A stretch of DNA of 64,000 nucleotides. It comes from Proales similis. Its lineage: Eukaryota > Rotifera > Eurotatoria > Ploima > Proalidae. The DNA lies in contig JAGVRJ010000003.1 in the NCBI GenBank assembly GCA_019059635.1, positions 1,798,001-1,862,000 on the forward strand. Reading direction: 5' to 3'. Shown one piece after another: positions 21,007-33,800 of the stretch. Made by a program: the position numbers and the translations under genes. The notes below the pieces were generated by a model, which searched no databases, was not told the DNA's origin, and was given only the letters and a program-made list of their open reading frames with translations. Each line of letters starts with the position of its first letter. The stretch's first letter is position 1.

Positions 21007-24000
21007 TAGGGTTCGTCTTTTCTGTTCAAGTGCTCAACTGATCAAGTATGCGAGTCTTTCAGCTTTTCAACCTGTTTGCTCATCGACTGACTGGTTCGAT
21101 TGACAAATTTTCATTTCATCTAGACCAAAATGGCAACCAATAAACTCTTGCACATAGACACCAGTCAACAACACAGAATGTCAGATTAGCACTCAAGCGG
21201 AATCGTAGACACGCCAATCTATGTCTGAACAGTTGAATGATAGCGAATAGAGGGAGAAAGTCGTTGAGATTTGCAAATTCTCTTTAATTGATTACTGTAT
21301 CATTTACGCTTGACGAATGTTGCGCGTGGTAAATAGAAATCGATAAGGGAAAAATGCAAATAATAAGCAAGAAGCAATCGCGCGTGTTTATTAGCATCTT
21401 AAAACTGTACACTCCATGTTGGATCTGTTTGGCTTTCATGACACAAAATAAGTGAAATTGGAATGCGATCGGAAAGAGAAAAAACAAAACGAGTTTGCAA
21501 TCGAAACCAAAGTCGAGCACGATTCTTAAAGAACAAGAAGAGTGAAATAGAAAAGGCGAATTCAAGCTCCCCAGAACACATTATCCAAACACTCTGTGCT
21601 CAGCATTCAAACACTGTACGAGTAAATAACTGATCGTGAAAAACGCTTCTTTAGTTGAGTGTGCTGCTTTAACTAACAAGTTTGGAATATTCAAACTCAG
21701 GTCTTTGATTTTAAACAGAAAGCGAGGCGATCGTTTAAATTTTGCTTCCATTAAGACTCAATAATTGAAATTGCTTTCCAACCGAAAAGACAATAATTGA
21801 AATCGGTGCGAAATATAACTTTTTGCGAATGAGCTCGGGCCCAATGAGCAGTTAGCCCTCATTCTTACTTGGCTTCCCTTTGCGCACGTTCCGTTTGACT
21901 TTTTGACTCGGGCCTCAAGGGCTCTAGATCTAATACCAAAATAAATGCCACGAATTCAATTAAAGAGAGCATATTAGGAGTTGGCCACTTTACAAGCTTA
22001 AGAATGCCGTCGCTAATTTTAGATGCCATAATAATCATCACCCGCTGCCAGTCGACGGCTCTTGTTCTCAAAATTGGCACTCAGCAACTGACGAATTAAT
22101 CACCCCAGGACATAAATGTTCGTGCTGAGCTAAGCTAAGCCCAAGAGTTAAGTGCTGAGCGCGTATGAAAGCGAATGTGGGAGAATAAGTTTTCATGCTC
22201 CTCTTATTTTGCCAATACTTAATGCTCGTCAAATAGATGAAGGAAACGCTCATAGGGGATCAGGATCGCTCAAGTCGTTTAAAATGTGCTGTTAATAAAT
22301 CGATAGTGACAACAGAACATATGTGAAAGAGAAACTGCAAAATGTGTTAAAATCTCATCAAGCAAACTACCTAGCTGCTTATTTTAGAGTCGAGTATCAA
22401 ACAGAGCAAATGGGTTGGCTCATCACATTCCGATTGCTTTAGGCTGCATTGATTTGACACACTCGTCAAGTTGAGCGGTAGACTGAAGGCACCAAATTCA
22501 CAAAGAGCAGTGATGACTGAAGAGAAACGAATTTCTGAGTTTGATAGATTGGGCGGAAGAAGAAGATGATGAAGATGTACTCATTTGACAAACAACTTGA
22601 GCAAGAGACAAGCGCTGATTTCAATGAAATATTGAAAAATAATTTTATTGACTTGGCCTTGCCCACAAGTAGCATGGAATCAATTTCCCTAGATTTAATG
22701 CCACACTGAAGCCATTCGGACGAGTGAGTTTCTTGACAAAAGAGTGAATGAATAGTAATGCGCGTTGCATTCCATCCGCGTATTCTCTTCATTCATGCTA
22801 CTCTAATTTGGACTCTCATCAAAAAATCTGGATGAGGTCGCCTGAATGGGATGTAAGTAAAATAAGTTAAATTAATCCTAATTTCACTTGTTTGCATTTG
22901 ACAGAAAATGAATCAAAGTTATTCAAGAGATTCTGTTAACATATTAGCCAATTTCTTAAGCAAAAAATGGAAAAAAACTCGAGACTTTCTCTATTTCACT
23001 TCACTTGTCTTTTTCGTCGGAATGCCCTTTACATGGCTTGTCGCTTTCCATCTGATGAATATCAATCGAAATGGCAGCTGCTTATGATTGAGTAAAAGAC
23101 CTAGTGCATGATGATGATAACACTGGGCCATCTCATACATGGCTCATAAGAACATTAAGAAGCATCACGCTATGTTTGCTCGTTCGGCTGCTTACTCACT
23201 CAAGACTTTTCTAGCGTTCTGCCGCTTAAATAAACAAACTTTGTGTCAAGTAAGTAGAAGGCGCTCGTGCTGACGCCTAACATCTTAGTCCGTCCTTCAA
23301 TCTTTTTCTCTCACTCTCTTTTCTTCTATCAGCTAGTGTGCTTTCTAATTTTTTTGCGCTTCAATTAATGAGCGCCAAATAAAAGATAAGAGGACTCAAA
23401 GCCCTTGTTGAAACCAAACCAACAGAGTATAAACAGACGGCCGGGCGCATTTCATTTGAATATAAATCATGGCTAAATGAATGTAATTAGATTCGATATA
23501 CACCCGAGCCGCCTCGACTGCTCTAAGGCAAATATTTTAGTTTCACAAATGGATTTCTGGCAGAGGTGGGAGGCTACGTTGCATGCCTGCCGACTTAGGC
23601 CATGGATCTAGACAAAAGTTTGAGACTTTTGGTGTTCATCATTGAATGCACATGATGATCTTGAGCGTCCTCTCTCCCTTCTGAAGCTGTCTAACAGTAG
23701 TCGCTTCTAATTAAATTATATTCTCTTCGGCTGCTGGCAAGTAGTAGCGACCATTTAATTTTTGCACAGTCGCGTGTAGCAGCTACTCCGCACAAGCCCC
23801 AAAAAAGAAGAGATACAACACGTACAAGCTTAATTAACACAGCATTCCTCATAAATTTGTCACGAGATAAAGCGGGACCAAATCAGCCAGGCCAGGGCTT
23901 ATCGTTCTTTCGTCGAAATACAATATTAAATGAAAAGAGAGGTTGAAACGCGATGATTTATAACGATTGGCACCAGTAAAATCTTCATCTAAATGTGCGC

Positions 24001-25929
24001 TTTCTCTAGCAATAAAGCTGACATGCTCTAATTAAGATCGAAAAAAGCCAAGGATAAGGCAAATGAGTTGATTTAAATGCAGATTAAATCGGGTCTAGAA
24101 TTGGTTCGAGTAAATTTATAAAAGTTGGCAAAGATTGCATCTTTATATCGATCGGCTATAAATGAAAGAAGAATTAATCATCTAATGTGGCGGTGAGTAG
24201 GGCCTGATTTGCTCAAATTGCGTTATGTAGGGGGCCAAAGACCGCCATCCTGCTCGGCTATCTCTGCAGCAAAATCGGTGAGTGTCTGACAAATAGCGTC
24301 TGGTTAATGAAATATCGCTTTAAATTGCCTCAGACTTAATGATTTGGTTAAATACCAGCGATTTTGCTTGCTTTTCTGTTTTTTTTTTGCTTGCCTGCCT
24401 GCCAGCCCGACTGGCTTAGTTGCTTGCCTCAAGCAGAATTCTCACTGATTGAGTGGTTTAATGAAAAGCGTTCGCTAACGCTTGGATAAATAACGAAACA
24501 CGGAAATTGCTTCATAATTGATGACTGAAAAGGTGTTTGTATAAGGAGATGGAGAATGAAGCGGCTGAGCTTTTTACAACTCGTTTTTTGTTTGGCTTAG
24601 CAGAAGCGTGCCGCTGAAGAAACCCGCTCAGTCAGATTCTATCATAAATATTAGAAGCAGAGAGTGCATTTAGACTGTGGGTAAAAAGAGAAAGCCGCCA
24701 AGAGTTGAAAGCAAATTGTGCGGAATAAGCACTTGTTGAGAAGAAAATTTGCTCCGACTTGCTTGGGCATTAATAATGATGGAGTTAATTCGTGAAGAGA
24801 AGAAATTCTATTTCTTGTTGATCTTCACCAATGCATCTCTACATCCAGCTTGGCTTTATTCGACGGTCTGGCTATTCGCCGCAGTATGCTAATATTTCGA
24901 ACTCAAGAACACTGCTCAATATTGAGTTTCATTTTTGATTACTTGTGTGCACACGACTTGCTAGTCTCTTTTGTCTTTTTACCCAGATGAAGCGTCCTCT
25001 TTTTTCCTTGATTAGATTATCATCTTCATCAAAAAGCCCATTTCTGTGCTGGCGTCTGCCATGAAATCTCATTAGATTATTTGCTCATTTCCTCCACCAA
25101 TTGAGAAGGAAGTCCATTCTCATCGCGTTTCCTATATATTTATTTTCTTGTGACTCCCATTCTTATCTCTTATTATTTTGGCTTCATGAATGAATTCAAT
25201 AGCTTTACCATCGGAAATAAAAGCAGCCAAATACATGAAATTAAATTCACACGAGATTAGAACGTTAAAGTGACACGCAACAATTTGTAATCAAATTTTC
25301 TCAATTGAGCTTATCTTATTCTTGCTGTTGTTCTTCTCCATGCTTTTAATCAAGCAAATCAAGTCAAATTTAAAACATTATTGCACCCAAAAGTGAATGA
25401 AAATTAAAAAAAAAACAAGAGACAGACATATAATGATATATGGCACTCTATGATATTGTGAAAAGAGACGAAAATAGAATCAAAATGTTCGAACATGTGA
25501 GGATGTGTGCCGACGGCCAATCGATAATTTATTCATGCCAAACGAATTCAGAATCTAAATTGAGAAGAGAAATTTTGCCGCAGAAATCAAAAGAATCACG
25601 CATTTCGCCCGAAAATAATCTAGTGGATGGAAAAAATTTATCAAGACGCTGTCGTCAGTAAAAGGTTTGATGGCAAGCATTATTGCCCAGTGGGGAAGAG
25701 GAAAGCTTTTTGTGGGAAGAAAAATGTTTGCATGAGCCCAGTGCAGCTGAGTGCCTTAATTCAAGTCAGACAAGTCGCTTGATTTATATTTATTGAATGC
25801 GAGGGAAATTAGCGGGCAATCGAAGTGTTCGTTCTATTTTTTCTGATAAAGCCATCAAGTGGTTTAGAGATCAATCGGATGATTAGATAGATTTGGCAGA
25901 AGATTGGTGCGATTGGCGATGGGTCATTA
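21007..25929. other. Gene-poor region of 4.9 kb
   Basis: The longest ORF is about 108 codons and none shows domain or codon structure of a gene. I see no tRNA or rRNA, no terminal repeats and no transposase. The sequence is A/T-rich with scattered homopolymers. It may hold distal regulatory DNA or an undetected non-coding RNA. Confidence 0.5.
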
Positions 25930-28020
25930 TCATTCACTCGATTTCTCTTCGAGAGTCAAAGTCTCCTGTGGAAAGAGCTTAAGTTCCTGAAGACTCTTGT
26001 CGGCCGAGTTGTTGGTTAAATCGCGTCTCGGCCAGCTAGTTAAAAGCTTGTACTCTTCTACAAAATACCCGACACTTGCAAGATAATCAAACACAGTCTG
26101 GAGTGTTTCGGATGTACGAAATTTCCTTTGTTGCATTTCTCCGTTTAAAAAGCGAAATCGGATGCGCGTTATGTTGGTCTCTTCGTCACCAGGCTCAGTA
26201 GGAAGCGATTCGAGAGCAATTTTCTTGCGCTCTTGGCGAGCTTCGTGCAAGCGTTGTTCCTCTTCTTTCTTTTGCTCCTCCTCTCGTAGTTGTTTTTCTT
26301 GCTCTTCGACCTGCTTCTGTCGCTTTGCTTTATCAAGCTCCAGACTCGTCTTGTAAGCTTCTTCTTGTTCGCGTTTGATACGTTCTCTTTCATAACGTGA
26401 TTGCTCTTCTTGCTCATCTTTAACTCGCTGCATTTCGAACATTTCCGATATCTGCATGAGACGATGCAGCATCACATCACTGGTGCTATCTCCTTCTATA
26501 ATGGCGGCCACTTCGTTGCTTGAGCGAACCCGGGTTACGATTAGGAAAAGTGGGAAGCGATCGCGCATGCTGCGCAAGTTGCTAACGAAAACGCTTCCCA
26601 AATGTTGGGCGCAGGTTTCGTTGAAATGCTCCTCATGGCCCTTTTCTGTAATGTCCCAAGGCCAGACGACAAAATTAGAACTGAGGAAATTGATAACGTT
26701 CTCGTTGCATAAAGTGTTTGAGCAAAATATGTTACAAAACACGGTAGAGTCCGAGTGGAGATAGATTCCCAAGAGTTTACGATCTCGAGCCGGACTCATC
26801 AGCGCTTCATTTATGGCATCTTCGAGACTACCAACGAAAAACAAAGGCATCATGGGGCCGTAGCGCGACGCAAACTCCTGCATGAATGTCTCGGTGCATT
26901 TTGTCTCGTCGTTTGGCGAACATTCTTTGGGAATTAGACTCTTTTTTTTGCCACTGATTGACGTATCGGGAAGAAATTCAATGTCATCTTCGTCCTGGTT
27001 AGTTAAATCTTCGGGCTCGGGGTCAACAATTTCTACATCACTTGAGAGACTTGCTGCTTTTGATACAGGACTGCTCGCTGCGTCCGATTTTCGCATCACA
27101 ATAAAAAGAAGCTTGTTGCACTCATTTTGTTCGTCAGCAGAAGTTAAAACGTCAAGGGAACTTTTAAGCTCTTTTAGGGAGCATCGATCATCGAATAGAT
27201 CATTTGCGGCTGTTTCGAGCTTGTTTTCACTCAAAAGTGAGTCGGCTGTTTTTAAGGTTTCTATTCGTGCTTCGTCGGCTGTGCTTCCATAGTACCACCA
27301 ATTCTGTTCAGCGGCCAAGATATTCGTCAGCATGGCCAGTTTACGTCTGATTTCTATGAAGAAAGCTGACTTTTCAAATTGTAGGCTATAAAATTGATTT
27401 TTTTGATTCACAAGCAAAACCCTGATAAGTAATTCAAAAGTGTTGGAAGCGTCAGGAACTGAAGGTGCGTGCTGTTCGCTGCTTGTACGCGCCGTTGTTT
27501 CATCTGGCTCTTGGTTAATTACAAATAGATTATTTTCAGAAGGCAAATTGAGATCACGCAGCTGCATGAGATCACTATAAAACATGTCCTTATTGCGCCA
27601 GCCGTTCAGCTTCTGATACTTTGATGGAACGTTTATTCGCTCTTCGATCAGCTCTTTTATTTTGCCGATCGTTTCAGTATCTGGGAGATGCAGAGTGAAC
27701 TTTCTGTCGCGATATTCAATATTGAACTTGATAAGGCGAGACACGCTGGGCAATAGAATCTCATCTTCTTCTTCAACTATGAACTCACTATTTGGTTGAT
27801 TGATTTGACTCATCAGCTGGGATGGCGTCATGTCAATGAGTTCGGGCGAGTTCGGTTCGCCTCCTCCGAAATAGGATTGAATTGCTTGATCGAGATTCCA
27901 CTGAGCCGACTCTAACATCGCCACACACTGTTCAATATCGTCCATATGTGTTAGCTCTTGAAACTGAGCCAATAGAAGGTCTCGGTTCCCGTCCGACCCG
28001 CTTGTTTGCGTCTCTTCCAT
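25930..28020 (-). CDS. FAF1: FAS-associated factor 1 (UBA-UAS-UBX protein), intronless
   Basis: 696 aa. FAF1 links ubiquitylated substrates to the p97/VCP ATPase and is also implicated in FAS and NF-kB signalling. Domain order matches the family: an N-terminal UBA domain (residues about 10-52, MDDIEQCVAMLESAQWNLD), ubiquitin-like segments (about 100-165 and 190-270), a thioredoxin-like UAS domain (about 385-520, with YGPMMPLFFVGSLEDAINEA), a long Arg/Glu-rich helix (about 535-610), and a C-terminal UBX domain (about 618-690, ITRIRFRFLNGE). The UBX start is I-R-F-R, as needed for p97 contact. Human FAF1 is 650 aa, so the length fits. It lies head-to-head with the RasGEF gene, 683 bp apart, and has no introns. 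Confidence 0.92.
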   Translation of the reverse strand: MEETQTSGSDGNRDLLLAQFQELTHMDDIEQCVAMLESAQWNLDQAIQSYFGGGEPNSPELIDMTPSQLMSQINQPNSEFIVEEEDEILLPSVSRLIKFNIEYRDRKFTLHLPDTETIGKIKELIEERINVPSKYQKLNGWRNKDMFYSDLMQLRDLNLPSENNLFVINQEPDETTARTSSEQHAPSVPDASNTFELLIRVLLVNQKNQFYSLQFEKSAFFIEIRRKLAMLTNILAAEQNWWYYGSTADEARIETLKTADSLLSENKLETAANDLFDDRCSLKELKSSLDVLTSADEQNECNKLLFIVMRKSDAASSPVSKAASLSSDVEIVDPEPEDLTNQDEDDIEFLPDTSISGKKKSLIPKECSPNDETKCTETFMQEFASRYGPMMPLFFVGSLEDAINEALMSPARDRKLLGIYLHSDSTVFCNIFCSNTLCNENVINFLSSNFVVWPWDITEKGHEEHFNETCAQHLGSVFVSNLRSMRDRFPLFLIVTRVRSSNEVAAIIEGDSTSDVMLHRLMQISEMFEMQRVKDEQEEQSRYERERIKREQEEAYKTSLELDKAKRQKQVEEQEKQLREEEQKKEEEQRLHEARQERKKIALESLPTEPGDEETNITRIRFRFLNGEMQQRKFRTSETLQTVFDYLASVGYFVEEYKLLTSWPRRDLTNNSADKSLQELKLFPQETLTLEEKSSE

Positions 28021-28703
28021 AATGTTAAGTCGCTAATGCTCGTCGATATTCTGTTTTATTTACGCTATTTGACTCGGATTTTCTCGCTCCTTTTCTTTTG
28101 CTTTTTTTAGCGGCGAGCGACGAAAAAGATCGTTATCGTACAGAGTCCGAATTGCCGGTATTCTCCCTTCTTAGACATAAGTTTCAATGCATAATTTATG
28201 CCAAATTTACAACTGTCCTTCACTTGCGATGGTCTTTTTCTCTTTTCGATTTTGGCTTTGCGGCCATTGTTGCGATTTTCAACCAAAATTACAAAATTGA
28301 ACAAATCGAATGATTGCCTTTAGCTAGTTGATGAAAGAAGTTTTCTTTTCGTCGGAATCGAACCTTTAAAACGAAGAAAATATAATTACGCTCAGGCCAG
28401 GGACTAAGCGTATCGTTTGGCTTTTGAAGTTGTTTATAGAGCGCTTTGCAGAAGGATAAGACTCGCATCTCAATTTCTTGCATGCTTGAAAGACTCGGCC
28501 TCAATTAAACTAAAAATAAGTGAATGCCAATTTCTAAATTTAAAGTCAATCCACGCAAGTGAGAAAATTAAAAGAACCAGAAATAAAGAGAGCGAGACAC
28601 TGAAATGAAACAATTTCGATTTATTTAGACGAGCAACCTTTTCATTTATTTTGAAAACAAGCTTCATCCAAACATATCACATGAGTACACCGTTTGCATC
28701 AAA
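28021..28703. other. Divergent promoter region between FAF1 and the RasGEF
   Basis: 683 bp without a supported gene. A short stretch near 28.36 kb resembles a tRNA B-box on the minus strand but has no acceptor or anticodon arm. Confidence 0.45.
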
Positions 28704-30785
28704 ATGACTCACTCCGATTCTGGAAAAAAGCCAATTGAACATGATCGAAAACCGACCACCATACAGCACATTGTGGCTCTGATAGTTAGTTCAAATCACA
28801 TTGTCAACGATGTAAATCAGATGGCTGCTTCCCAACTTATTCATATCCTAATCGCTTGAATTTAGGATTCTTTCCTATTTGCTTTTTTTCTCAGCGCCCG
28901 TGTTTTCATACCCAACGATCTTTTGCTTCGAGAATTTTTTCTAAAAAGTGTCGCATATTTGCTTGAGCAGAAACCGTTGGATCAAGTAAATTCTGATTCC
29001 ATAATATCAGGATATCTAACTGATGTCCTAAACAAAAGGAAAGAGTCTACATGACCCTGAGTAAGCTCGTCAAGGTGTTTACTAGTTGGGCCACCTATTT
29101 TCCGAACGATTTCCGCAATTTGAAAATGATTCTCAAGCTGCACTCCATAAAAAGAAGATGCATTTCACTCGACGCTTCAATTGAGCAAGACTTCATCGCC
29201 TTAATAGACCAGTTAGACAAGCAGGTAAAAAAGTCCATTTAGGTAAATTTGCACCTCTACAGTTTGTAAATTTTTCTGCTCCCTTTAGATCAGGAATCAA
29301 GAAGAGTACGAGCTTTACCTGCACAAACTTGGAATTGAAAGTCGACGCAATAATAAAAAGAGTATCAAACATGTAAATCTGTTCTAGCCGAAAACTCAAC
29401 TTGAACTTAAATCGTCTTAAAAAGCATGGAATTCTGGACTATTGCATTGATCCTGCCGTTTTAGCAATGCAGTTGACCTTGATCGAACAAGATAGATTGA
29501 GCCACATTGGTGCCGAGGAATTTATTAATTTCCTCATAAAAACTGACAAACGAGTGCCCGGGACTTCACATAAATTGACCATTTTGGACGAAGAGCCTGA
29601 AAAAGATATTCGTACCTACCTGGAAGAGCTGAAGGAGTCTTGTGGCGAGGCCATTCTGATTCGCAGTGTCAACCGTTTTGAACCGCAAAACAAGTCTAGT
29701 TTGAACATAAATGCTTACATATCCTGGTTCAACCGACTTAGCTACTTGGTAGCAACCGAAGTTTTGAAGCACTCGAACGTGACCAAGCGCGCGACACAAA
29801 TCGCCTTTTTTATCGATGTCGCCTACTGCTGCTATCAAATGGGAAATTTCAACTCAACTGTCGCTATCATAGGTAACCAAAAGGGAGCAAGCTCTTTGTT
29901 CAAAGCCTAACTAAAAAGAAACGAATTCTATAAGCTGGCCTTAACATGCACTCAGTTTCCAGGCTGAAAAAGACGGTAATGATCGTTTGCCATTCAATTT
30001 TTATCCACACTCGTTCTTCTCACCTGCCAATAGTGGGCTAATTTGAATCTAACCAAATGGAATTACTTGATTAAAAACACGGACTTCAATCACAACTATC
30101 AAGTATACCGGAATCGGGTGAAAACAAATAAACTTAAGGAAGAATGCCGCTCGGTAAGCTTCGAAGAGCTTCGATTTAAACTTTTCCGAACCCTTATTCC
30201 TGATTGCTAAAAAAAAGATTCCTGTTTTCTCTCTGATAATGAAAGACTTGAGCTACATATTCAACAGCATCACTACAGATTCAGCTCAAAACTCGCTCAA
30301 CCTGGCGGTAGTTCATTAATCAATCCGTTTATCTGCTCTTCTGAACGTTTAAGTCTAATTTGCATTTAATCTCGAACACCAAGAAATTCTGGCAGATGGC
30401 CAAGTACATATCAGAGAACCTGGCGGAAAAGAACTGCAAGGTAAAGCGTATTAAGGCAGACTTTTAGGAGTCAATTATTTTATTCTTGCCAGCCCGAGTT
30501 TAAGCCGCAGAAGGGAATAATCGGATTTTTGCTCACTCATCCGATTCTAACTGACGACGGTAAGAAGCAATTAGAAATCGAATGCTTTCAATGGAGAATT
30601 TACGACAATAAAACAATCGTCTGTAAATAGCTTGCGAGTATTTATCATTCAAACGAGAGAAAGCTGTAAGCGAAACTGAAGTCGAAACTATGCGTAAAGT
30701 CAAGTATACACTTTTTCATCTGTCATTCTTCTTGCTCTGACAGCATTTTGAGTTTAAAAAACTGTTAAAAATAGGAGGAACTTGA
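28704..30785 (+). CDS. Ras guanine-nucleotide exchange factor (RasGEF_N plus CDC25 domain)
   Basis: Activates a Ras-family GTPase by promoting GDP release. Twelve exons: 28704-28811, 28866-28985, 29039-29224, 29289-29372, 29425-29872, 29935-29975, 30034-30153, 30218-30307, 30384-30440, 30493-30559, 30631-30698, 30744-30785; 476 aa. The N-terminal REM (RasGEF_N) region includes FLFAFFLSARVFIPNDLLLR. The CDC25 domain starts around DPAVLAMQLTLIEQDRL and includes WFNRLSYLVATEVL, IIAGLNMHSVSRLKKTW across two introns, and IPVFSLIMKDLSYI. There is no C1 domain or EF-hand after the catalytic domain, unlike RasGRP, and no PH or DH domain. The last exon choice (…FEFKKLLKIGG) is less certain than the rest. 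The stop codon lies 41 bp from the stop of the convergent TRP gene. Confidence 0.88.
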
Positions 30786-30797
30786 TGTTGCAGAGCA

Positions 30798-30803
30798 AAT
30801 AAA
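30798..30803 (+). promoter_or_regulatory. Poly(A) signal of the RasGEF gene, at the end of the opposing TRP gene
   Basis: AATAAA 13 bp after the RasGEF stop. Cleavage 15-25 bp later would fall close to the TRP stop codon at 30826, so the two 3' ends probably abut or overlap. Confidence 0.55.
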
Positions 30804-30825
30804 TAATTCTCAATATGAAACAAAT

Positions 30826-33800
30826 TCATCCTGAACCGTCTTGAACTCCGACAAGATTTGAGTCAGCTTGCTTCTTGATTTCAATTATTTTGCGTAGAGC
30901 CGCACGAAAGGGACGCAGCGCTTGATTCAACAGAAGATTGTGTGAGCTCATTTCTAAATAAGACGCTTTCTCCCAATAGAAGCGGCCTTTTGACTCCTCC
31001 TGAATCCTTGAATTATTTTAACAACAACAAAACGATCAATTTTTAAATTAAAATTCAAATAAAAATATATTCAACTCACTTTTGAAAGGTAAAATTCAAC
31101 TGAGCTATTAATATGTTTGTAAGGATGACCGAAGTTAGAATTATATAGATTGAAATAGCGATTCGGTCCATGTTTGGGTAGATAGCTTCCATTTCCTTTT
31201 TTAGAACGCATTCGTTTTTGATCCATTTGTTAAAACTGTTTTCCTGCTTACCCTCCTCGACGAGTTTTCAAAATCAAATGTAAATGGAAATCGGAACATT
31301 GAATAGATGGTGCGAGGAATAGTGTCCATATCCTCAACTCGAACAACCGTGCACTGGTCGTTGGTGTTTTCAATATTTTGGCACTGTTGTCGGTCTACAC
31401 TGAAGTCGTAGCGGCGAGCACCAAACACGATCCAAAATGCGATGCCTTTTTAGATTTAAATTGCAAAAGTTGGAGCAAGCATTGATTCGGTTGTTTACAA
31501 ACTCACTGAATGGTATCCAGAAAAAGGCGAACACAATTAGCCAGATCACAATCTCTCCAAACACGGATCCGAATGAGACGATAAACAAACCGATTCGATC
31601 GTTGAGAAATTTCACATTCTCCAATGATTTAAAGCCGAGAAGGATTATAGTAAGCGGAAGAAATGTGACGAACGCTGTGTAAGAGTCGGTTGTCCGCACT
31701 GCAGCGTCGATGTAATGAGTAATAAGACAGGCCACCACGGACAAGCTCATTATGATACGAACTGCCAGCCTATTGATTCCATAGCTAATGGCCCAAGAGC
31801 AAAAATCTAGAAGAAATAGCAAAGGTTTTACCATAAATTGCTCCCTATGTTGGCATGCAGGCGCATCCGCATTCTTCTCACCGTCAATGATTTCACTAAA
31901 AGTAGCAAATTAATATTGAAACTTTAAGAGTTCTATTCAATATCAGCGAATAATTTACTCTTATTTCTCATTCTAATAAATTGAATCTTGTCTTGATTGT
32001 TTTCTAGTTTGCGAGTCAAGAACTTTCGCTGAAATTCAGAGTTATAGAAGTTAGCCAAGTCGCTTTCTATTTCAAACTGTCGCATCCTCAGGCCAAGTAG
32101 TTCGTGTTTAAAAAATCGATGTGTGCGATTGAATGAGGCCGAGATGGTAAAGATAACGAATATCAAGTTGAATACCTTTTCGTAGTCAACTCCTAGATGA
32201 AAAAAAGCAACCAAAGTGCGTTCATATGATATTTTGTTACCGTGAAGATGATCGTCAAGACTGTGAATGCTGAGTGCTCTGTGAAAGCTTCTTGGAATGA
32301 GTATTCGTAGGGCCTGTAGCAGCCCCATAAACACCAGAGCAAGAAATAAGTCAAGTAGAAAATCAGGGCAAAGAAATGGTACCTTGCATAAGCGTTTTTA
32401 CCTCTAGATAAATTAGGAAGTGAGATTATAAGATTCGAGTTCAACTCACAGTTGCCAATAACCACGTCGCCATCGCTCTTCAACAAGTTTGTTGATGATC
32501 GGATGACAAAACAAGTCAAAATCTCGCTTTCTTATCAGCAGCAAAAGCTAAATATTCATCGAGATAAAAGATTTTCTAGTTTGCCCAAGAACTAAGGCTT
32601 TTGGTTGCAAATGTTGAATTACCAAGTTCTCAGGGAGTGCTTCAAAATCGATCTTGCTGCTATCATCGATTCCTTTCGGCTTCAAGTTGGCCAGTTTTAC
32701 CTTAAAAGTCTGAACCGTCGCCAGTGGGTTGTAGCCTCTCTCACGAGTGGGATCCAGATGTTCAAGATCATAGTAAACTTCACCACTATAGCGGTTGAGT
32801 CTTTTAAGCTTGTTTAGTTCGCTTTTTGCCTTTTTTAGATTTATTTAATTTGACCGATGAGGAGTTGAGTGTTGAATGTTGAGTAGAAACTAAGTTTACC
32901 AATTCGCTGTTGCCTTTTGAAAGAAGCCAGTACATGGGAGTTTGTTTTAGTTTGGAAACAGCAAACGCACTACAACCATGTTTGATAAAACAATGAACGC
33001 CTTCGAAGTTTCCTAATCGTCCAGAAGTTGAACTTTTGTCCAATCTTTATGGCATTCGGCCTTTTTTAAGGCTTACCGAACTGAGCCGCCAAATAAAGGG
33101 GAGTTCTTCCAAGGTAATCGACCGCTTCCTTATCAACCTTCTTGCTGATAAGATATTCGATTACTTGCTTGCCAGCGTTCCGTGCGGCGTAATGAAGTGG
33201 AGTAAAGTTTCCGCGCTCTGTTCGCTTTTCGAGATAATTTATCCAGTCTAAAGTCGTTTTATTTCAGTTATTCATTTAGATTTCGTTTTTTTATCGCTTT
33301 ACCTTCATCACTTATTTTGCCCTTGCACTTTTCTGCATGAAACTGATCTTATTTATTTCCGGGGTCAGAATAAAGCTGAGATTTACCGTAGAGATTAAGC
33401 AGGAACGAAGATTTTTTGTTTATGCAAGCCAGGTGAGTAATGCTCACGTATGTGGTCGAAAGCTCATCATTATAGTCCATAACCTCACGAATCGGGTAAG
33501 CAAATCGAGAAAACAGCTCTTCAAACACTGTTATGGAACCGATAAGAGCACTCTTTGACAAGCATTTAAGTGAATGCGTCCTTTGGTAAAAACCTTTAGC
33601 GATAGATGTAACTCACCTTGAGCAAAAGATGCAAACTCGAATTTCGGTCACACTCTCGAGAAAATTTGTCTGGTTCGTATTTATATAGCTGATACTTCCT
33701 CTCTTCGTCGCTGCTCAAATCTCCTTCCAATCTTCTCTTTTCCAAGTATTTAACCTCCTTTGCTTTTTTGATTCGCAATTCGAAATCAATCAGAATTTGA

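Noticed and set aside
26882-27292. 136-codon plus-strand ORF
   Set aside because: It lies fully inside FAF1 on the opposite strand and has a Ser-rich antisense composition.
28355-28372. tRNA B-box-like sequence on the minus strand
   Set aside because: There is no A-box, anticodon arm or acceptor stem at the right spacing.
31801-31960. Continuous reading through the TRP gene between the S2-S3 loop and S3 exons
   Set aside because: In-frame stops and phase conflict rule out simple read-through. A single intron of about 150 nt with an acceptor at CTTCTAG fits better, but this remains provisional.
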